This document shows positions 23,002-31,662 of a DNA stretch of 33,693 bases, piece by piece. Numbering within the stretch: the first letter of the stretch is position 1; each line of letters opens with the position of its first letter. A model generated the notes under the pieces. It did no database searches, had not been told where the DNA came from, and saw nothing but the letters and a program-made list of their open reading frames with translations. A program made the translations under genes and the position numbers. The DNA is from JBFWVJ01 sp050246795 (lineage in GTDB: Bacteria; Patescibacteriota; Gracilibacteria; JAUYGZ01), in NCBI GenBank assembly GCA_050246795.1, contig JBFWVJ010000011.1:1-33693 (forward strand), written 5' to 3'.

Positions 23002-25522
23002 GCTTGGAATTGAAAAATCAAATAACGAAATTATTGAATCCACTCTCGCAAGCCGAACAAAATTTGTTCGCGTTTTGTTCGAGCGTCCCGACTCCTTCGC
23101 AAAGATCCTTCCATACGAAGAATACTTGAGTGAAGCCGGAATGTTTGTTCTCAAAGATGGATCTTTGGGTGCTGTCTTCGAGCTTGGACTCATTGAGCAT
23201 GAACCGCTTGAAGCTACCCGAATCGTTGAAATGGTTAAGGGCCTAAAATCTTGGTTCTTTCTTCCAGAAAAATGCACTTTGCAAATTATTTTCGATCAAG
23301 CGCACATTCCAGCGCGTGATCCGATTTGGACATTCGACGCGAGCGGTTTCAAAAGCCCCCATCCAATTTCAAAAACGATCTATGAGGCGCGACTTGAAAA
23401 TCTGAAGAACTATTGCGAAGGGAAAAATAAACTTTCGCCGATGCGTAGGCGCGCTCTTCTGTCGATTAGGTATTTTCCAGCTCAAGACAATAAAAAAGAA
23501 ATCTTACGCCTTATGGAACGCGGAGAGGGTCTTCTCTTTGATTCGATGAACGCGATGACGATGGAGGTTTCAGAGTTTTCTCAAATTCTAGCGCAATTCG
23601 TTGATAGCTCAAAAATTCCCCTGGCCCGTGTAGGGGGTGCTGAGCTTGTCGAATACCTGAGACGATTTTTTAATCCGAAAGAATATCTTGAACGAGATTT
23701 TGCACCCTTTAATCCGCATATTTCAATTTCTGAACAAATCGTCTATGCGGGGCTTAAGGGCCACTTTGAAGGACTGGAGCGCGAGGGCCTTAAGACGCGG
23801 ACAATTACGCTGAAGACGAGTCCGCGAAGAGTCATTCCGGGAGGAATGGCGAATTTTCTTATGCTCAATTTCCCATTCAAGCTTTCACTAAACTTTAGTT
23901 TTCCGAAAGCTACAAAAATCAAAAGCTACTTTGATACGAAGGAGTTCTTTCTTCAAAATAGTCCAAGCGCACGGGCTCGTCGTCAGCAGCAGGAGATAAA
24001 GGAAATCCAAGAACGCCTTGCTCATGATGAGCGTTGTTTGTTCATGACATTCAGTGTGATTGTCGAAGGAGAAACCGAAGAGGTTCTGAATCAACGAACC
24101 AGAGCTATCACTAGCGTTTTTCACAATGACTTAGAGTGTGAAGTAATCCGTGAAGAGATGATCGGCTTTGGACTGTGCCTAAATAGCCTTCCGCTTTTCT
24201 ATACGCCCTCGTCGGATCATTCGAGCCAACGCTTTGTGCGCATCATGAATAAAGATGCGACAAAACTTCTTCCCGTTTTTGACTCGTACCGTGGGATGGA
24301 CAATCCGCTTCAACTATTTTTGTCGCGGGAAAACAATCTAGTTCGTTTTTCGTGGGCCTCGAATGCAATTTCAAATCACACCGCCATTCTTGGAGACACG
24401 GGCTCGGGTAAAAGTAAATTTGCGCTGGACTGTGTTCAGGCGCTGAAACTTAGAAATCCAGAACCGATGGCATTTGTAATCGACAAACGAACAAGTTGTG
24501 AGGCTTTGTGCCGAGATTTCGATGGAGACCTCAGCGTATTTGATCCAAGCAAGGAAATGCCATTCTCATCGTTTCGCGGAGGCTTTGACGACACGAAAGT
24601 ACATTTTCTGACAAAGCTAATTCTGACAGCGGTGAAACTCACTAGCACGTCATTCGAGATGGAAAGCCATCACATGAGCATTGTGTCTCGCGCATTGAAG
24701 GAAGCCTATCTGCGCAGGGCTCGTGAGCGAGGGATTGCTTACAAGGATGGCGTACTGGTTGAAGGAGATTCGACAAACGAAGTTTCAGTTTCAATGGATG
24801 ATGTCATCGCTTCGATGTCAGGTCTTACTGCCGAAGGCGAATTTGAGACTCTCAAAGAGCAAATCGAAGATCTCATCACCCGGCTTATGCCGTTTTACGG
24901 TGACGGCGTATATGCGGCGTTCTTCCGAGGGCAAGCGCAAACAAGGAAGCAATCAGCAAAACTTCTCTACGCCTATGATCTGGAAGCACTCGATTCGGAC
25001 GAAACGCTCAAAGTTCTCATGAGTATGTGCGTGATTCAGGAAATTATGACGATGATGTCAAAACCCGAAAGCCTTCAGCGCGGTGGTGTTCTTTACATCG
25101 AGGAGCTTGGCTGTCTGGGCCGTGATAACCCAATTGTTGGCGAATTCGTTGTAGAGGCCGCAGAGCGAATGAGAAAAATGGGATTTTTTCTGATCGGTGT
25201 TGCGCCAAATCCCAGAGTCTTTTTTGAAACGGAAGCTGGTAAAGCTGTTTGGGGCGGAGCCGACAATTTCTTTTTCTTAAAAATGAGTCCCGACAATGCT
25301 CGTTATCTGCGAGAGCATTCATCGCTTTTGAATTCCGCATCACTCGAAATTCTCGACACGCTTGAAACAAAACCTAATGAGTTCGCGGAGGTGTTTTACA
25401 CGAACAAGACCAGCACTCATCAGGGGGCTTTTAGATATATCCAATCAAATCTTGATCGACTGTCCTCGGTGAACAGTGAGCAAGATCGAAACGCTATTAG
25501 CGAAAAAACAGAAGGAGTCTAA
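23000..25522 (+). CDS. traC: TraC/VirB4-like secretion ATPase
   Basis: 840 residues, the usual length of F-type TraC. It has an N-terminal TraC domain (SEAGMFVLKDGSLGAVFEL near residue 45) and a C-terminal RecA-like domain with Walker A GDTGSGKS at 465-472 and Walker B VLYIEELG at 697-704 (E701/E702). TraC is the essential cytoplasmic ATPase that drives pilus assembly and transfer. It carries leader copy 2, so its expression may follow that of the pilin operon despite the toxin-antitoxin pair in between. Confidence 0.93.
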   Translation: MLGIEKSNNEIIESTLASRTKFVRVLFERPDSFAKILPYEEYLSEAGMFVLKDGSLGAVFELGLIEHEPLEATRIVEMVKGLKSWFFLPEKCTLQIIFDQAHIPARDPIWTFDASGFKSPHPISKTIYEARLENLKNYCEGKNKLSPMRRRALLSIRYFPAQDNKKEILRLMERGEGLLFDSMNAMTMEVSEFSQILAQFVDSSKIPLARVGGAELVEYLRRFFNPKEYLERDFAPFNPHISISEQIVYAGLKGHFEGLEREGLKTRTITLKTSPRRVIPGGMANFLMLNFPFKLSLNFSFPKATKIKSYFDTKEFFLQNSPSARARRQQQEIKEIQERLAHDERCLFMTFSVIVEGETEEVLNQRTRAITSVFHNDLECEVIREEMIGFGLCLNSLPLFYTPSSDHSSQRFVRIMNKDATKLLPVFDSYRGMDNPLQLFLSRENNLVRFSWASNAISNHTAILGDTGSGKSKFALDCVQALKLRNPEPMAFVIDKRTSCEALCRDFDGDLSVFDPSKEMPFSSFRGGFDDTKVHFLTKLILTAVKLTSTSFEMESHHMSIVSRALKEAYLRRARERGIAYKDGVLVEGDSTNEVSVSMDDVIASMSGLTAEGEFETLKEQIEDLITRLMPFYGDGVYAAFFRGQAQTRKQSAKLLYAYDLEALDSDETLKVLMSMCVIQEIMTMMSKPESLQRGGVLYIEELGCLGRDNPIVGEFVVEAAERMRKMGFFLIGVAPNPRVFFETEAGKAVWGGADNFFFLKMSPDNARYLREHSSLLNSASLEILDTLETKPNEFAEVFYTNKTSTHQGAFRYIQSNLDRLSSVNSEQDRNAISEKTEGV

Positions 25523-26851
25523 ATGAAAGTAATTTTAATGATGTGCCTTTGTCTCCTGAGTAGCCGGGTGTGGGCCGGAGATAATGACTACAGCTATAAA
25601 AATCGCAGTGAATTTAAGTCGAGCGATTATCTGTACCAGACACAAGGTCTAAAAAAAGATCCCGTTTTTGACGAATACCGAAGTGTTGATCTGGGATTGA
25701 ATCTTGGAATTGGTTCAGACTGTGGACGAGTCGACTTCAAAAGCACACTTCAAGCGAGTCTTAAAAACATTCTTGATAGCCGTTACTTCGGGGACATGGG
25801 TAAAGACATTATGGCGGGCTCGCCAATGCTCCTTGCCTGTTACTTTAGCCCAACGTGGTGTGCGATCCTAAAGCACTCGCAGATCAATGCGAATTTTATG
25901 TCGCAGATGCGGCTGAATCAGTGCGCGCTTATGGATAAGTACACCGATTCTCGCGTGGGCGAATACTACGAGGAGAGACAGACTTGTGTTCATCGCCAAA
26001 TCGAGAGCAATGGCGGAAATATTGAAGCCGCTATGCAGGCCTGTAACTCGAACCGTATGTGGGATACGGACGTAGCGAACTGGTCAGGCTCCAAGTACGG
26101 AGAAAAAAGTAACTCCAATAAGCTAATTGAAAGTTCTGCGCGTTGGGCGGGTTTTGATACGCCCGAAGCCTCAAGCACTGTGAAGCTTGTCAAAAACCTC
26201 GTCGGAGACACCGTTGTCTCTCGCGGGAAGGTATCTGTCGAATACGGCGACAAGCCTTTCGGAATCACTCCACGCACGCACTTGGCCGGAATTGAGCGAG
26301 ACGTTCAAGAAAAGCTCTGCATTGGTCTCATGGGCAAAGTCGATGACGCTGGCCCCGGTGGAATAAATGCCGTTGTTCGAAATGCTGACCTTGAATCCAT
26401 CACGGGAACTAAAAACCAAACTCTTCTCGACAGGCAGACGCTTCGTAATCTTGCGGTGATGCCGTATCGAAGTCGCGCATTGTATTGTCAACGTCTAGCA
26501 AATTCCGTTGCTACTGCAAGGTTCTCTGAAGATATGAATCGCTCTCTCGATGTCCTGGCGCTTGCCGCACAGAACCCCAATTTGCCGGAGCGTCGGAAAA
26601 AAGAAATCGAAGATAAGCGAGATACTCTCAAGCAGTCGATCCAAACGACGCTAGAGCTTCAGCGGGAGCGAAACGTTCCTCTGAATGAAGTGGTGGCCCA
26701 GATTAATCAAGAGGGTGAAGGCATTCATCAGGACCTATCCCGCGAACGCCTGATGCGTGATCAATCGGGATTGGAATCGCAAACCGCCAAGAGTCGCTTC
26801 TTCGACTGCTCGGACGGCGTTCTTTGCGAAACCAAAGGAGGTGGCCAATGA
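25523..26851 (+). CDS. TraH-like periplasmic conjugation protein (PFL_4711-like)
   Basis: This 442-residue protein has a signal peptide (MKVILMMCLCLLSSRVWA), a 'LNLGIGSDCGRVDF' block near residue 58, many Cys in the first half (ACYFSPTWC, NQCALM, QTCVH, QACNS), and a coiled-coil C-terminus (RRKKEIEDKRDTLKQSIQT). This Cys-rich pattern and place before a TraG-like gene match TraH and the related ICE family TIGR03755. It would work in the periplasm in pilus assembly and probably needs the thioredoxin-fold protein. Identity is by pattern and order only. Confidence 0.7.
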   Translation: MKVILMMCLCLLSSRVWAGDNDYSYKNRSEFKSSDYLYQTQGLKKDPVFDEYRSVDLGLNLGIGSDCGRVDFKSTLQASLKNILDSRYFGDMGKDIMAGSPMLLACYFSPTWCAILKHSQINANFMSQMRLNQCALMDKYTDSRVGEYYEERQTCVHRQIESNGGNIEAAMQACNSNRMWDTDVANWSGSKYGEKSNSNKLIESSARWAGFDTPEASSTVKLVKNLVGDTVVSRGKVSVEYGDKPFGITPRTHLAGIERDVQEKLCIGLMGKVDDAGPGGINAVVRNADLESITGTKNQTLLDRQTLRNLAVMPYRSRALYCQRLANSVATARFSEDMNRSLDVLALAAQNPNLPERRKKEIEDKRDTLKQSIQTTLELQRERNVPLNEVVAQINQEGEGIHQDLSRERLMRDQSGLESQTAKSRFFDCSDGVLCETKGGGQ

Positions 26852-27069
26852 CTTCCGAAGGGCCATTGAAGCGAAACTGTTTTCAAAGATTTGAAGTCGG
26901 TGATGTTGAAATCAAATCAGGTGCGATTGTCGAAATAGAAATTAACAAGGTTTGGCTCCTTGGAATTATCGAGCACTGGCATGAGAGTTTTTTCTGGTTT
27001 TCAAAACTTGAAGGAATAGCCGTGATTTTAAGAAACGGCATCAATGCCCGAATTCTTAACGAAGCTTAA
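26848..27069 (+). CDS. Small DUF5348-like protein
   Basis: ATG 26848 follows AAGGAGG and overlaps the preceding TGA; the longer frame from 26824 lacks a site. The 73-residue protein has the pattern VGDVEIKSGAIVEIEI-W-GIIEH and ends with VILRNGINARIL, which fits the DUF5348 pattern common in conjugative elements. No catalytic motif is visible. It sits between TraH-like and TraG-like genes and is probably an accessory factor. Confidence 0.65.
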   Translation: MTSEGPLKRNCFQRFEVGDVEIKSGAIVEIEINKVWLLGIIEHWHESFFWFSKLEGIAVILRNGINARILNEA

Positions 27070-27084
27070 AGCGAGAGGAGGAAT

Positions 27085-28584
27085 ATGTTTTCAAATACGG
27101 CTTACGAAGCGCTCTATCAGCTCATTGGACTCGGCCTTCATGCAAAGTTCATTGAAGTCATTACGGGCGAAACCTTTTTTAAGGGATTGGTTCTGATTAT
27201 TTTCGGCGCCATTTTCTTTTTCACGATTTTAAAATTTATCTCACGCTATTTGCCGGGGTCTTTGATCGAGAAGCGTCACGTTCCCATTTCAAAGTTTATC
27301 AAGGTGATCGCATGTCTTTTCTTAGGTCTTGCGATTCTGCGTGTGGGCTCAGAAGCGCGGGTGCAGGACTATCAAGGCAAAAACTGGTCCGACAACGCCT
27401 ATGTGAAGAACCATGTGGATAATGTTGAGAGCCAGTACCGAGTGAGCGTTGTCTTTGAGCTATTGAGCCGAACGGCTGAAGAAGTTACCGGGCTTCTTTC
27501 ACGGGTCATTGATGAAGTATTCGCCAAGGGCAATCCCCAGCTTACGGCTCCGAATATGTTCTACAAGGCCATCATGTATGCGGGCATCTCAACGATTGAA
27601 GACTCGCCGCTTCGGGACCAGCTTCGTTTTTATTCGGATGAATGTTTCACCAAGGTTTTGCCATCAGTTGATCAGTTTAAAAATCAAGGAGCGATTGATG
27701 GATTTTTCTCGGCGGGTAAAAAAATCGACAAAGAACTTTCAGATGTCAGCATTGACCTAGGCCAAGGAAAAATAACGAACTGCCTAGAGGTTAAAGACTC
27801 AACCGTTCAGAAGTTGAATGAATATGGTGTTGGTCAGATGAAGGATTTCTCTAAGACTATTCCGTACTCAGAGGCAGTCGTTTATTCATACGGCGGAAAA
27901 CTTGATCCAAGCTACTACAAGAACTACGCGACTTCGATGGCGCTTGCCAACTTCTATGCCGATCAACACGAGGGGCGTCTCGGGATTCAAAAGGGTGCTG
28001 AGGCTCCAGGAGCCGCTGGTCAAACTTTTCAAGTTCTTGGTCGCCTCTTTAGTTGGGATGGGATTCTAGGATCTCTGGGCTTACGGGATCAGCAGGGAGC
28101 ATCTGAAGCCGCAAGTCGCTCGCAAGAATTCAGTGAGCACTTGGCGCGAGCACCTCACGTCGCCGGATTTATCCGAATGCTTTTAATCGCGGTCTTTCCG
28201 TGGCTGATGTTTTTTGTGGTCGCAGGCAAATGGCGAGTGTTGGTGGTTTGGTTCTGGATCTACTTCTCAGTCCTTTTGTGGACGCCACTTTGGACCCTTC
28301 TCTATCACATCATGCTTGGTATCTCGATGTCGTCTGAGGTCATGCAAGCCTTTGGACAAATGACTGACGGAGTGTCCATGTATTCGGCCAGCCTCGTGAA
28401 CCACAGGCTCTATTATATGTTTTCGATCTATTCATGGGTTCAACTTCTGGTTGCCACAATGACAACGGGATCAGTGTTTATGTTCCTGAAACCCATGCTT
28501 GGTGAAAGCGAATCCGAGGGAAAGCCCGAATTCTTAGAGACGACTTCTGGTCCGCTTATGACGGCGGCGAAGGTGGCGCTGTGA
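27085..28584 (+). CDS. TraG N-terminal-like membrane protein
   Basis: 499 residues with ATG after GAGAGGAGG. Two N-terminal membrane helices (about 30-50 and 67-86) precede a long periplasmic loop (about 88-370). A C-terminal cluster of three or four helices follows (about 373-395, 399-418, 450-470) with the motif VFPWLMFFVVAGKWRVLV typical of TraG N-terminal domains. These proteins support pilus assembly and mating-pair stabilisation. The separate C-terminal exclusion domain of F TraG is absent, so this is a short TraG-type protein. Confidence 0.78.
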   Translation: MFSNTAYEALYQLIGLGLHAKFIEVITGETFFKGLVLIIFGAIFFFTILKFISRYLPGSLIEKRHVPISKFIKVIACLFLGLAILRVGSEARVQDYQGKNWSDNAYVKNHVDNVESQYRVSVVFELLSRTAEEVTGLLSRVIDEVFAKGNPQLTAPNMFYKAIMYAGISTIEDSPLRDQLRFYSDECFTKVLPSVDQFKNQGAIDGFFSAGKKIDKELSDVSIDLGQGKITNCLEVKDSTVQKLNEYGVGQMKDFSKTIPYSEAVVYSYGGKLDPSYYKNYATSMALANFYADQHEGRLGIQKGAEAPGAAGQTFQVLGRLFSWDGILGSLGLRDQQGASEAASRSQEFSEHLARAPHVAGFIRMLLIAVFPWLMFFVVAGKWRVLVVWFWIYFSVLLWTPLWTLLYHIMLGISMSSEVMQAFGQMTDGVSMYSASLVNHRLYYMFSIYSWVQLLVATMTTGSVFMFLKPMLGESESEGKPEFLETTSGPLMTAAKVAL

Positions 28585-28601
28585 GTTTCAATCTTGTATT
28601 T

Positions 28602-28681
28602 AAGGCCGAGACCAACAGTCTCGGCCTTGGGGGTGTGGGGGCAAAGCAACCACATTTTTGGGGAGGGAGATATCACACCCC
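28602..28681 (+). terminator. Strong hairpin after the TraG-like gene plus a second inverted repeat
   Basis: AAGGCCGAGAC (28602-28612) pairs perfectly with GTCTCGGCCTT (28618-28628) across CAACA, an 11-bp stem just after the TraG-like stop. No T-run follows; the next bases are G-rich (GGGGGTGTGGGGG). GGGGTGTG (28630-28637) can also pair with CACACCCC (28674-28681). Probably ends or attenuates the main tra transcript. The rest of the gap to 28748 is AT-rich with no gene. Confidence 0.55.
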
Positions 28682-28748
28682 TATCTTGCCACGAACCAAA
28701 ATACCCAAAAGATCCAAAATACCAAATGAAACAAACAAAGGAAAAAAC

Positions 28749-29114
28749 ATGAACAAGCCAAAATTTAGTAACAGCACACGCAAATTATTAATCCAACTCC
28801 CACTCATAATCCTAATGCTCGCTCTTACTCTTCAAATGTTACTCACCGGATGCGCAAGCTCTTCCCACAGGGACAATTCAATTCATGCGGTTTTAGCAAA
28901 GGAAAATGAACTTATTGAAAAAATAAAAGCGGAGCGTTCAGAAGAAAGCTTGCAACAAGCCATTGAGCAAAACGAACTTTTAAAAAGAGCAGAGGCTCAT
29001 CTCTTGATGAGTCTCGATGAGATCTTGAACGCAAATAAAGTTGTAACGACCAAAATAATGAACCCAAACAAACAGGAGGCAAAAAATGGGAAAAATGAAA
29101 GAGCTAACGATTGA
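28749..29114 (+). CDS. Small outer-membrane lipoprotein
   Basis: ATG 28749 follows AAAGGAAAAAA; the longer frame from 28581 runs through the hairpin and is rejected. The 121-residue protein has a long signal with lipobox LLTGC (mature Cys near residue 33) and an alpha-helical, charged remainder (ELIEKIKAERSEESLQQA). It lies between the tra operon and mobilisation genes. Such lipoproteins sometimes act in entry exclusion, but nothing in the sequence proves it. Confidence 0.75.
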   Translation: MNKPKFSNSTRKLLIQLPLIILMLALTLQMLLTGCASSSHRDNSIHAVLAKENELIEKIKAERSEESLQQAIEQNELLKRAEAHLLMSLDEILNANKVVTTKIMNPNKQEAKNGKNERAND

Positions 29115-29268
29115 TTCAGGCGAGGAGGTTGCGCAAGCAGTCGGCGAACTGAGTGCGACAGTGAAAGAAGCCGCAAAAGCTGCGGCGGAAACAGAAGTCG
29201 ATCACGAAGAAGTAAAAGGATGGCTCACCACGGTTTTCAAAGCCATCATCGCTGCGTTTAAACCATGA
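29086..29268 (+). CDS. Small amphipathic protein, 60 residues
   Basis: ATG 29086 has GGAGG about 8 bases upstream and overlaps the lipoprotein gene by 29 bases. The protein has an Ala/Glu/Lys-rich helix (VKEAAKAAAETEVDHEEVK) and an amphipathic C-terminus (WLTTVFKAIIAAFKP). It has no signal and no known motif. Coupled to the lipoprotein, it may be its partner. Confidence 0.65.
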   Translation: MGKMKELTIDSGEEVAQAVGELSATVKEAAKAAAETEVDHEEVKGWLTTVFKAIIAAFKP

Positions 29269-29376
29269 TCGCTTGCGGACAAGGCCTACCGGCATAAACG
29301 CCGAGGCATGTGTTTAAAATAAAAAAGTCCCACGACACCCCGAGGACTTTATATCGGCTCAACCAAAGGGGTAAGA
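29269..29376 (+). other. Candidate origin of transfer (oriT) upstream of mobilisation genes
   Basis: Directly before MobC and the relaxase lies a 108-bp gene-free stretch packed with inverted repeats: CTTG-CGGA-CAAG (29272-29283), GCCT...CGGC-ATAAAC-GCCG-AGGC (29284-29307, two stacked stems), and AAAGTCC (29324-29330) with GGACTTT (29344-29350). ACCCC (29337-29341) can also pair with GGGGT (29368-29372) at the MobC ribosome site. Relaxase genes usually lie beside their oriT with such repeats. No recognisable nick-site consensus was found, so this is a candidate only. The second hairpin could instead be a terminator. Confidence 0.4.
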
Positions 29377-29730
29377 ATGGAACAATTAAATTTAGAAACT
29401 GACTCGGATATGGGAACCGCATTGTGCGTTCGTATTGATGCAACTGAGCATCAACGAATAAAAAAAATGATCGCTGCGACCGGAATGTCCGGTCCTGAAC
29501 TTTTCAGACGTGCGCTCTTTTGCCGAATGGATCTTGAGCGCCCACTCCTCACACCTGAGCAAGCAAAGAGTTTTGAAACTGAACTCAAACGTCAGGGAAA
29601 CAATATCAACCAGATCGCCAAAAAAATTAACACTGGACTCATGACCGGCTGGAGTCAGGCACTTTCGGCGATCAATGTAAACTACATGAAACTGAGTCAA
29701 ATGCTCACGGTGAACTATGCCAATCGTTAA
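29377..29730 (+). CDS. mobC: MobC-like relaxosome accessory protein
   Basis: 117 residues. An RHH-like N-terminus (ALCVRIDATEHQRIKKM, then GMSGPELFRRALF) and the typical MobC segment FETELKRQGNNINQIAKKIN at about 68-87 are present. MobC proteins bind oriT and help the relaxase melt and nick it. The gene overlaps the relaxase gene by 14 bases. Confidence 0.85.
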   Translation: MEQLNLETDSDMGTALCVRIDATEHQRIKKMIAATGMSGPELFRRALFCRMDLERPLLTPEQAKSFETELKRQGNNINQIAKKINTGLMTGWSQALSAINVNYMKLSQMLTVNYANR

Positions 29731-31564
29731 GCAAAGCTGGGTGAAAGCCCCCGAAGCACTTGAAAAATATTTGGACAAGGACCGTGACTCTGAGCCAGTA
29801 CGGAGTGCTTCGAATGGTCTTGCGGAAAACATGGCAAAGCAAATTCGAGATGAGCACGAGGGACGAAAAAAAGAAGCGAAGAACTTGGCACTCACTATAA
29901 TCCAATCTTGGGCCGCAAAAGAGAGCGATCTCTTTCCGCCGGAAAAGTACAATGAAATGGGATTAGAGCTTGCAAAGCGAATTGCTCCTGGTCACTCGGC
30001 ATGGGTCGTTACCCACACAGAGAAGAATCACATTCATAACCATATTGTGATTTCCTCGGTGAATCGGGACACCAAAATGTTGCTCGTAAATAAGAGGTCA
30101 GAATTGACCAAGCTCCACGAGGCAAACAACGCAATCGCCCGCGAGAATGGTTTCAGCGTCATCGAAAAACGAGACAAAAAAGACAAGACTCCTGTTCCCT
30201 ACAAGGCTCAAGACATGGCGGCGCACGGAAAGAAAACTTGGTTTTTTGATATGAGACAAAAAGCAGATTTCGCGAGAGCCGCCAGCACAAGCTTTGATGA
30301 ATATGTGGGTATTTTGAAATTCCGTGGTGTGCATGTTCGGGTTGAGGAAAAGAACATTAGTTATCTCTATGGAAGTGAGGCCAAAGCAGTTCGCGGGAAA
30401 CGCCTTGGAGACAAATTTGATAAAGACGGCTTGATGAAAGCGTTTAAGGAGAATGATGAGAGATATGCAAAGAATCCAGGACTTAGAGAGCGAACCCTTT
30501 CCGATCTTGGAGCAGCCTTTGACGGAAAAGGAAATTTTGTGGGAACTCAAAGCCATCTATTACCTGAATCAACAAGCTATTCAGGACTCCGAAAAAAGGA
30601 TTACAGCAAGTTCACAAAAATTGACCGGAACAGTGCTCGGGATGTGTTGCCTGCAATTTTTGATAGTAGCGGCGGGGTTCTTTACCATGAAATGAAACGA
30701 GCTTCTGCACAGAGCATTTTCGGTTACTGCGAAGCGAACAAAATTCAGCTTAAAACTAATGCCAAGGGGCAAAAGGTTTTGCGCGGTTTGGATTTCGTTG
30801 TCGTCGAGGATAAATCTTGGACGAATAACAAAAGCGGTCGTCAGGGTACAATTATTGATTTCGTAAAAGCGCATAAAGAGACAAATGAGCTTGGCGCACT
30901 CGCGATCATCAACAAGAACCCAAAGCTTCTGCTGCTAGAGCAGTATATGGGAACTTACCAGAAAGGGGTTCAGTCATTTTATTTCCCGAAGCCAAAATCT
31001 GCTTTGCCTGAAGTTGCTCAAAAAACAATGCAAAGTCTTTTGCGCTCGCGTGGCTTCAACGACTCTCACGCGACATCAGTTCTTAAGAACAAGAACGTGC
31101 ATGTCGGCGAGAATCGAAGCGTTTGGCTTATGGGGGAAAAGAACGAATCCGCTTTTGAGTTCAAGCAAGAACCAAATGGCGAATGGAAACAGAAACGTCA
31201 CGGAAAGACATCAGGTTCATTTTTCGAAAGTTTGAGTACCTCAAAGAAAATGAGCGTTCACTTGGACCCATTTGAATTTTTAGTTATGAGTGGAAGCGGC
31301 AAGGCTGCCCACCCAAAGGGTTCAAATATTTTTGTGATGTTTAATGAAGGTTCAGAAAGGAGACTGACAGAAGTTCTGGCTTTGAATCCACACATTCAAG
31401 AAGTGCATATCATGCCAACTCAAAGTCACAAGGAGCTAAAACAAGAGCGAAGTTTTGCCGACAAAATGAAGGAGCGATTTAACCCGTTTGAAATTTTGGT
31501 GAAGGAACTTTCAATGAGTGAACTGAGCCATGATCGAAGCCGAGGCCCCGACATCGGCATGTAA
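29717..31564 (+). CDS. MOBP-type relaxase with primase-like C-terminal region
   Basis: 615 residues. The N-terminal relaxase domain has Tyr18 in ALEKYLDKD as candidate nucleophile, a Ser/helix motif (IIQSWAAKES, PPEKYNEMGLELAKRIAPGH) and the metal-binding His cluster VVTHTEKNHIHNH (H100, H105, H107, H109). It nicks oriT and is carried with the strand through the coupling protein. From about 300 the protein changes: WTNNKSGRQGTIIDFVKAH (about 368-386) and later blocks recall DUF3991/TOPRIM primase-like regions, but the expected catalytic acidic residues are not clear. It may be a degenerate or altered priming domain used after transfer. Confidence 0.85.
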   Translation: MPIVKQSWVKAPEALEKYLDKDRDSEPVRSASNGLAENMAKQIRDEHEGRKKEAKNLALTIIQSWAAKESDLFPPEKYNEMGLELAKRIAPGHSAWVVTHTEKNHIHNHIVISSVNRDTKMLLVNKRSELTKLHEANNAIARENGFSVIEKRDKKDKTPVPYKAQDMAAHGKKTWFFDMRQKADFARAASTSFDEYVGILKFRGVHVRVEEKNISYLYGSEAKAVRGKRLGDKFDKDGLMKAFKENDERYAKNPGLRERTLSDLGAAFDGKGNFVGTQSHLLPESTSYSGLRKKDYSKFTKIDRNSARDVLPAIFDSSGGVLYHEMKRASAQSIFGYCEANKIQLKTNAKGQKVLRGLDFVVVEDKSWTNNKSGRQGTIIDFVKAHKETNELGALAIINKNPKLLLLEQYMGTYQKGVQSFYFPKPKSALPEVAQKTMQSLLRSRGFNDSHATSVLKNKNVHVGENRSVWLMGEKNESAFEFKQEPNGEWKQKRHGKTSGSFFESLSTSKKMSVHLDPFEFLVMSGSGKAAHPKGSNIFVMFNEGSERRLTEVLALNPHIQEVHIMPTQSHKELKQERSFADKMKERFNPFEILVKELSMSELSHDRSRGPDIGM

Positions 31565-31610
31565 GAAATTATGGCCTACGCCTGAGCGCGGTCTGTATCT
31601 AAATTTAATC

Positions 31611-31662
31611 CTCTTCCCACCACAATTAGGCGGACGAGGTTTCACAAATAGGAGCACCTATT
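31611..31662 (+). promoter_or_regulatory. Conserved 5' leader, copy 3 (diverged)
   Basis: CTCTTCCCACCA (31611-31622), then 5 bases, then AGGCGGAC (31628-31635), and 27 bases to the start, matching the architecture of the two other leaders. AATAGG (31647-31652) pairs perfectly with CCTATT (31657-31662) over AGCA, burying the GGAG ribosome site and ending flush with the ATG. This is the clearest translational-block hairpin of the three. Confidence 0.55.

Noticed and set aside
28630..28668. G-quadruplex in the G-rich tract after the TraG-like gene
   Set aside because: One loop would be about 18 bases, too long for a confident canonical quadruplex.
28581..28748. N-terminal extension of the lipoprotein gene
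   Set aside because: It would run through an 11-bp perfect hairpin and a G-rich tract, whereas ATG 28749 starts a clean lipoprotein signal.
29392..29952. 186-residue minus-strand frame opposite MobC and relaxase
   Set aside because: It is antisense to two well-supported genes and has no motif.
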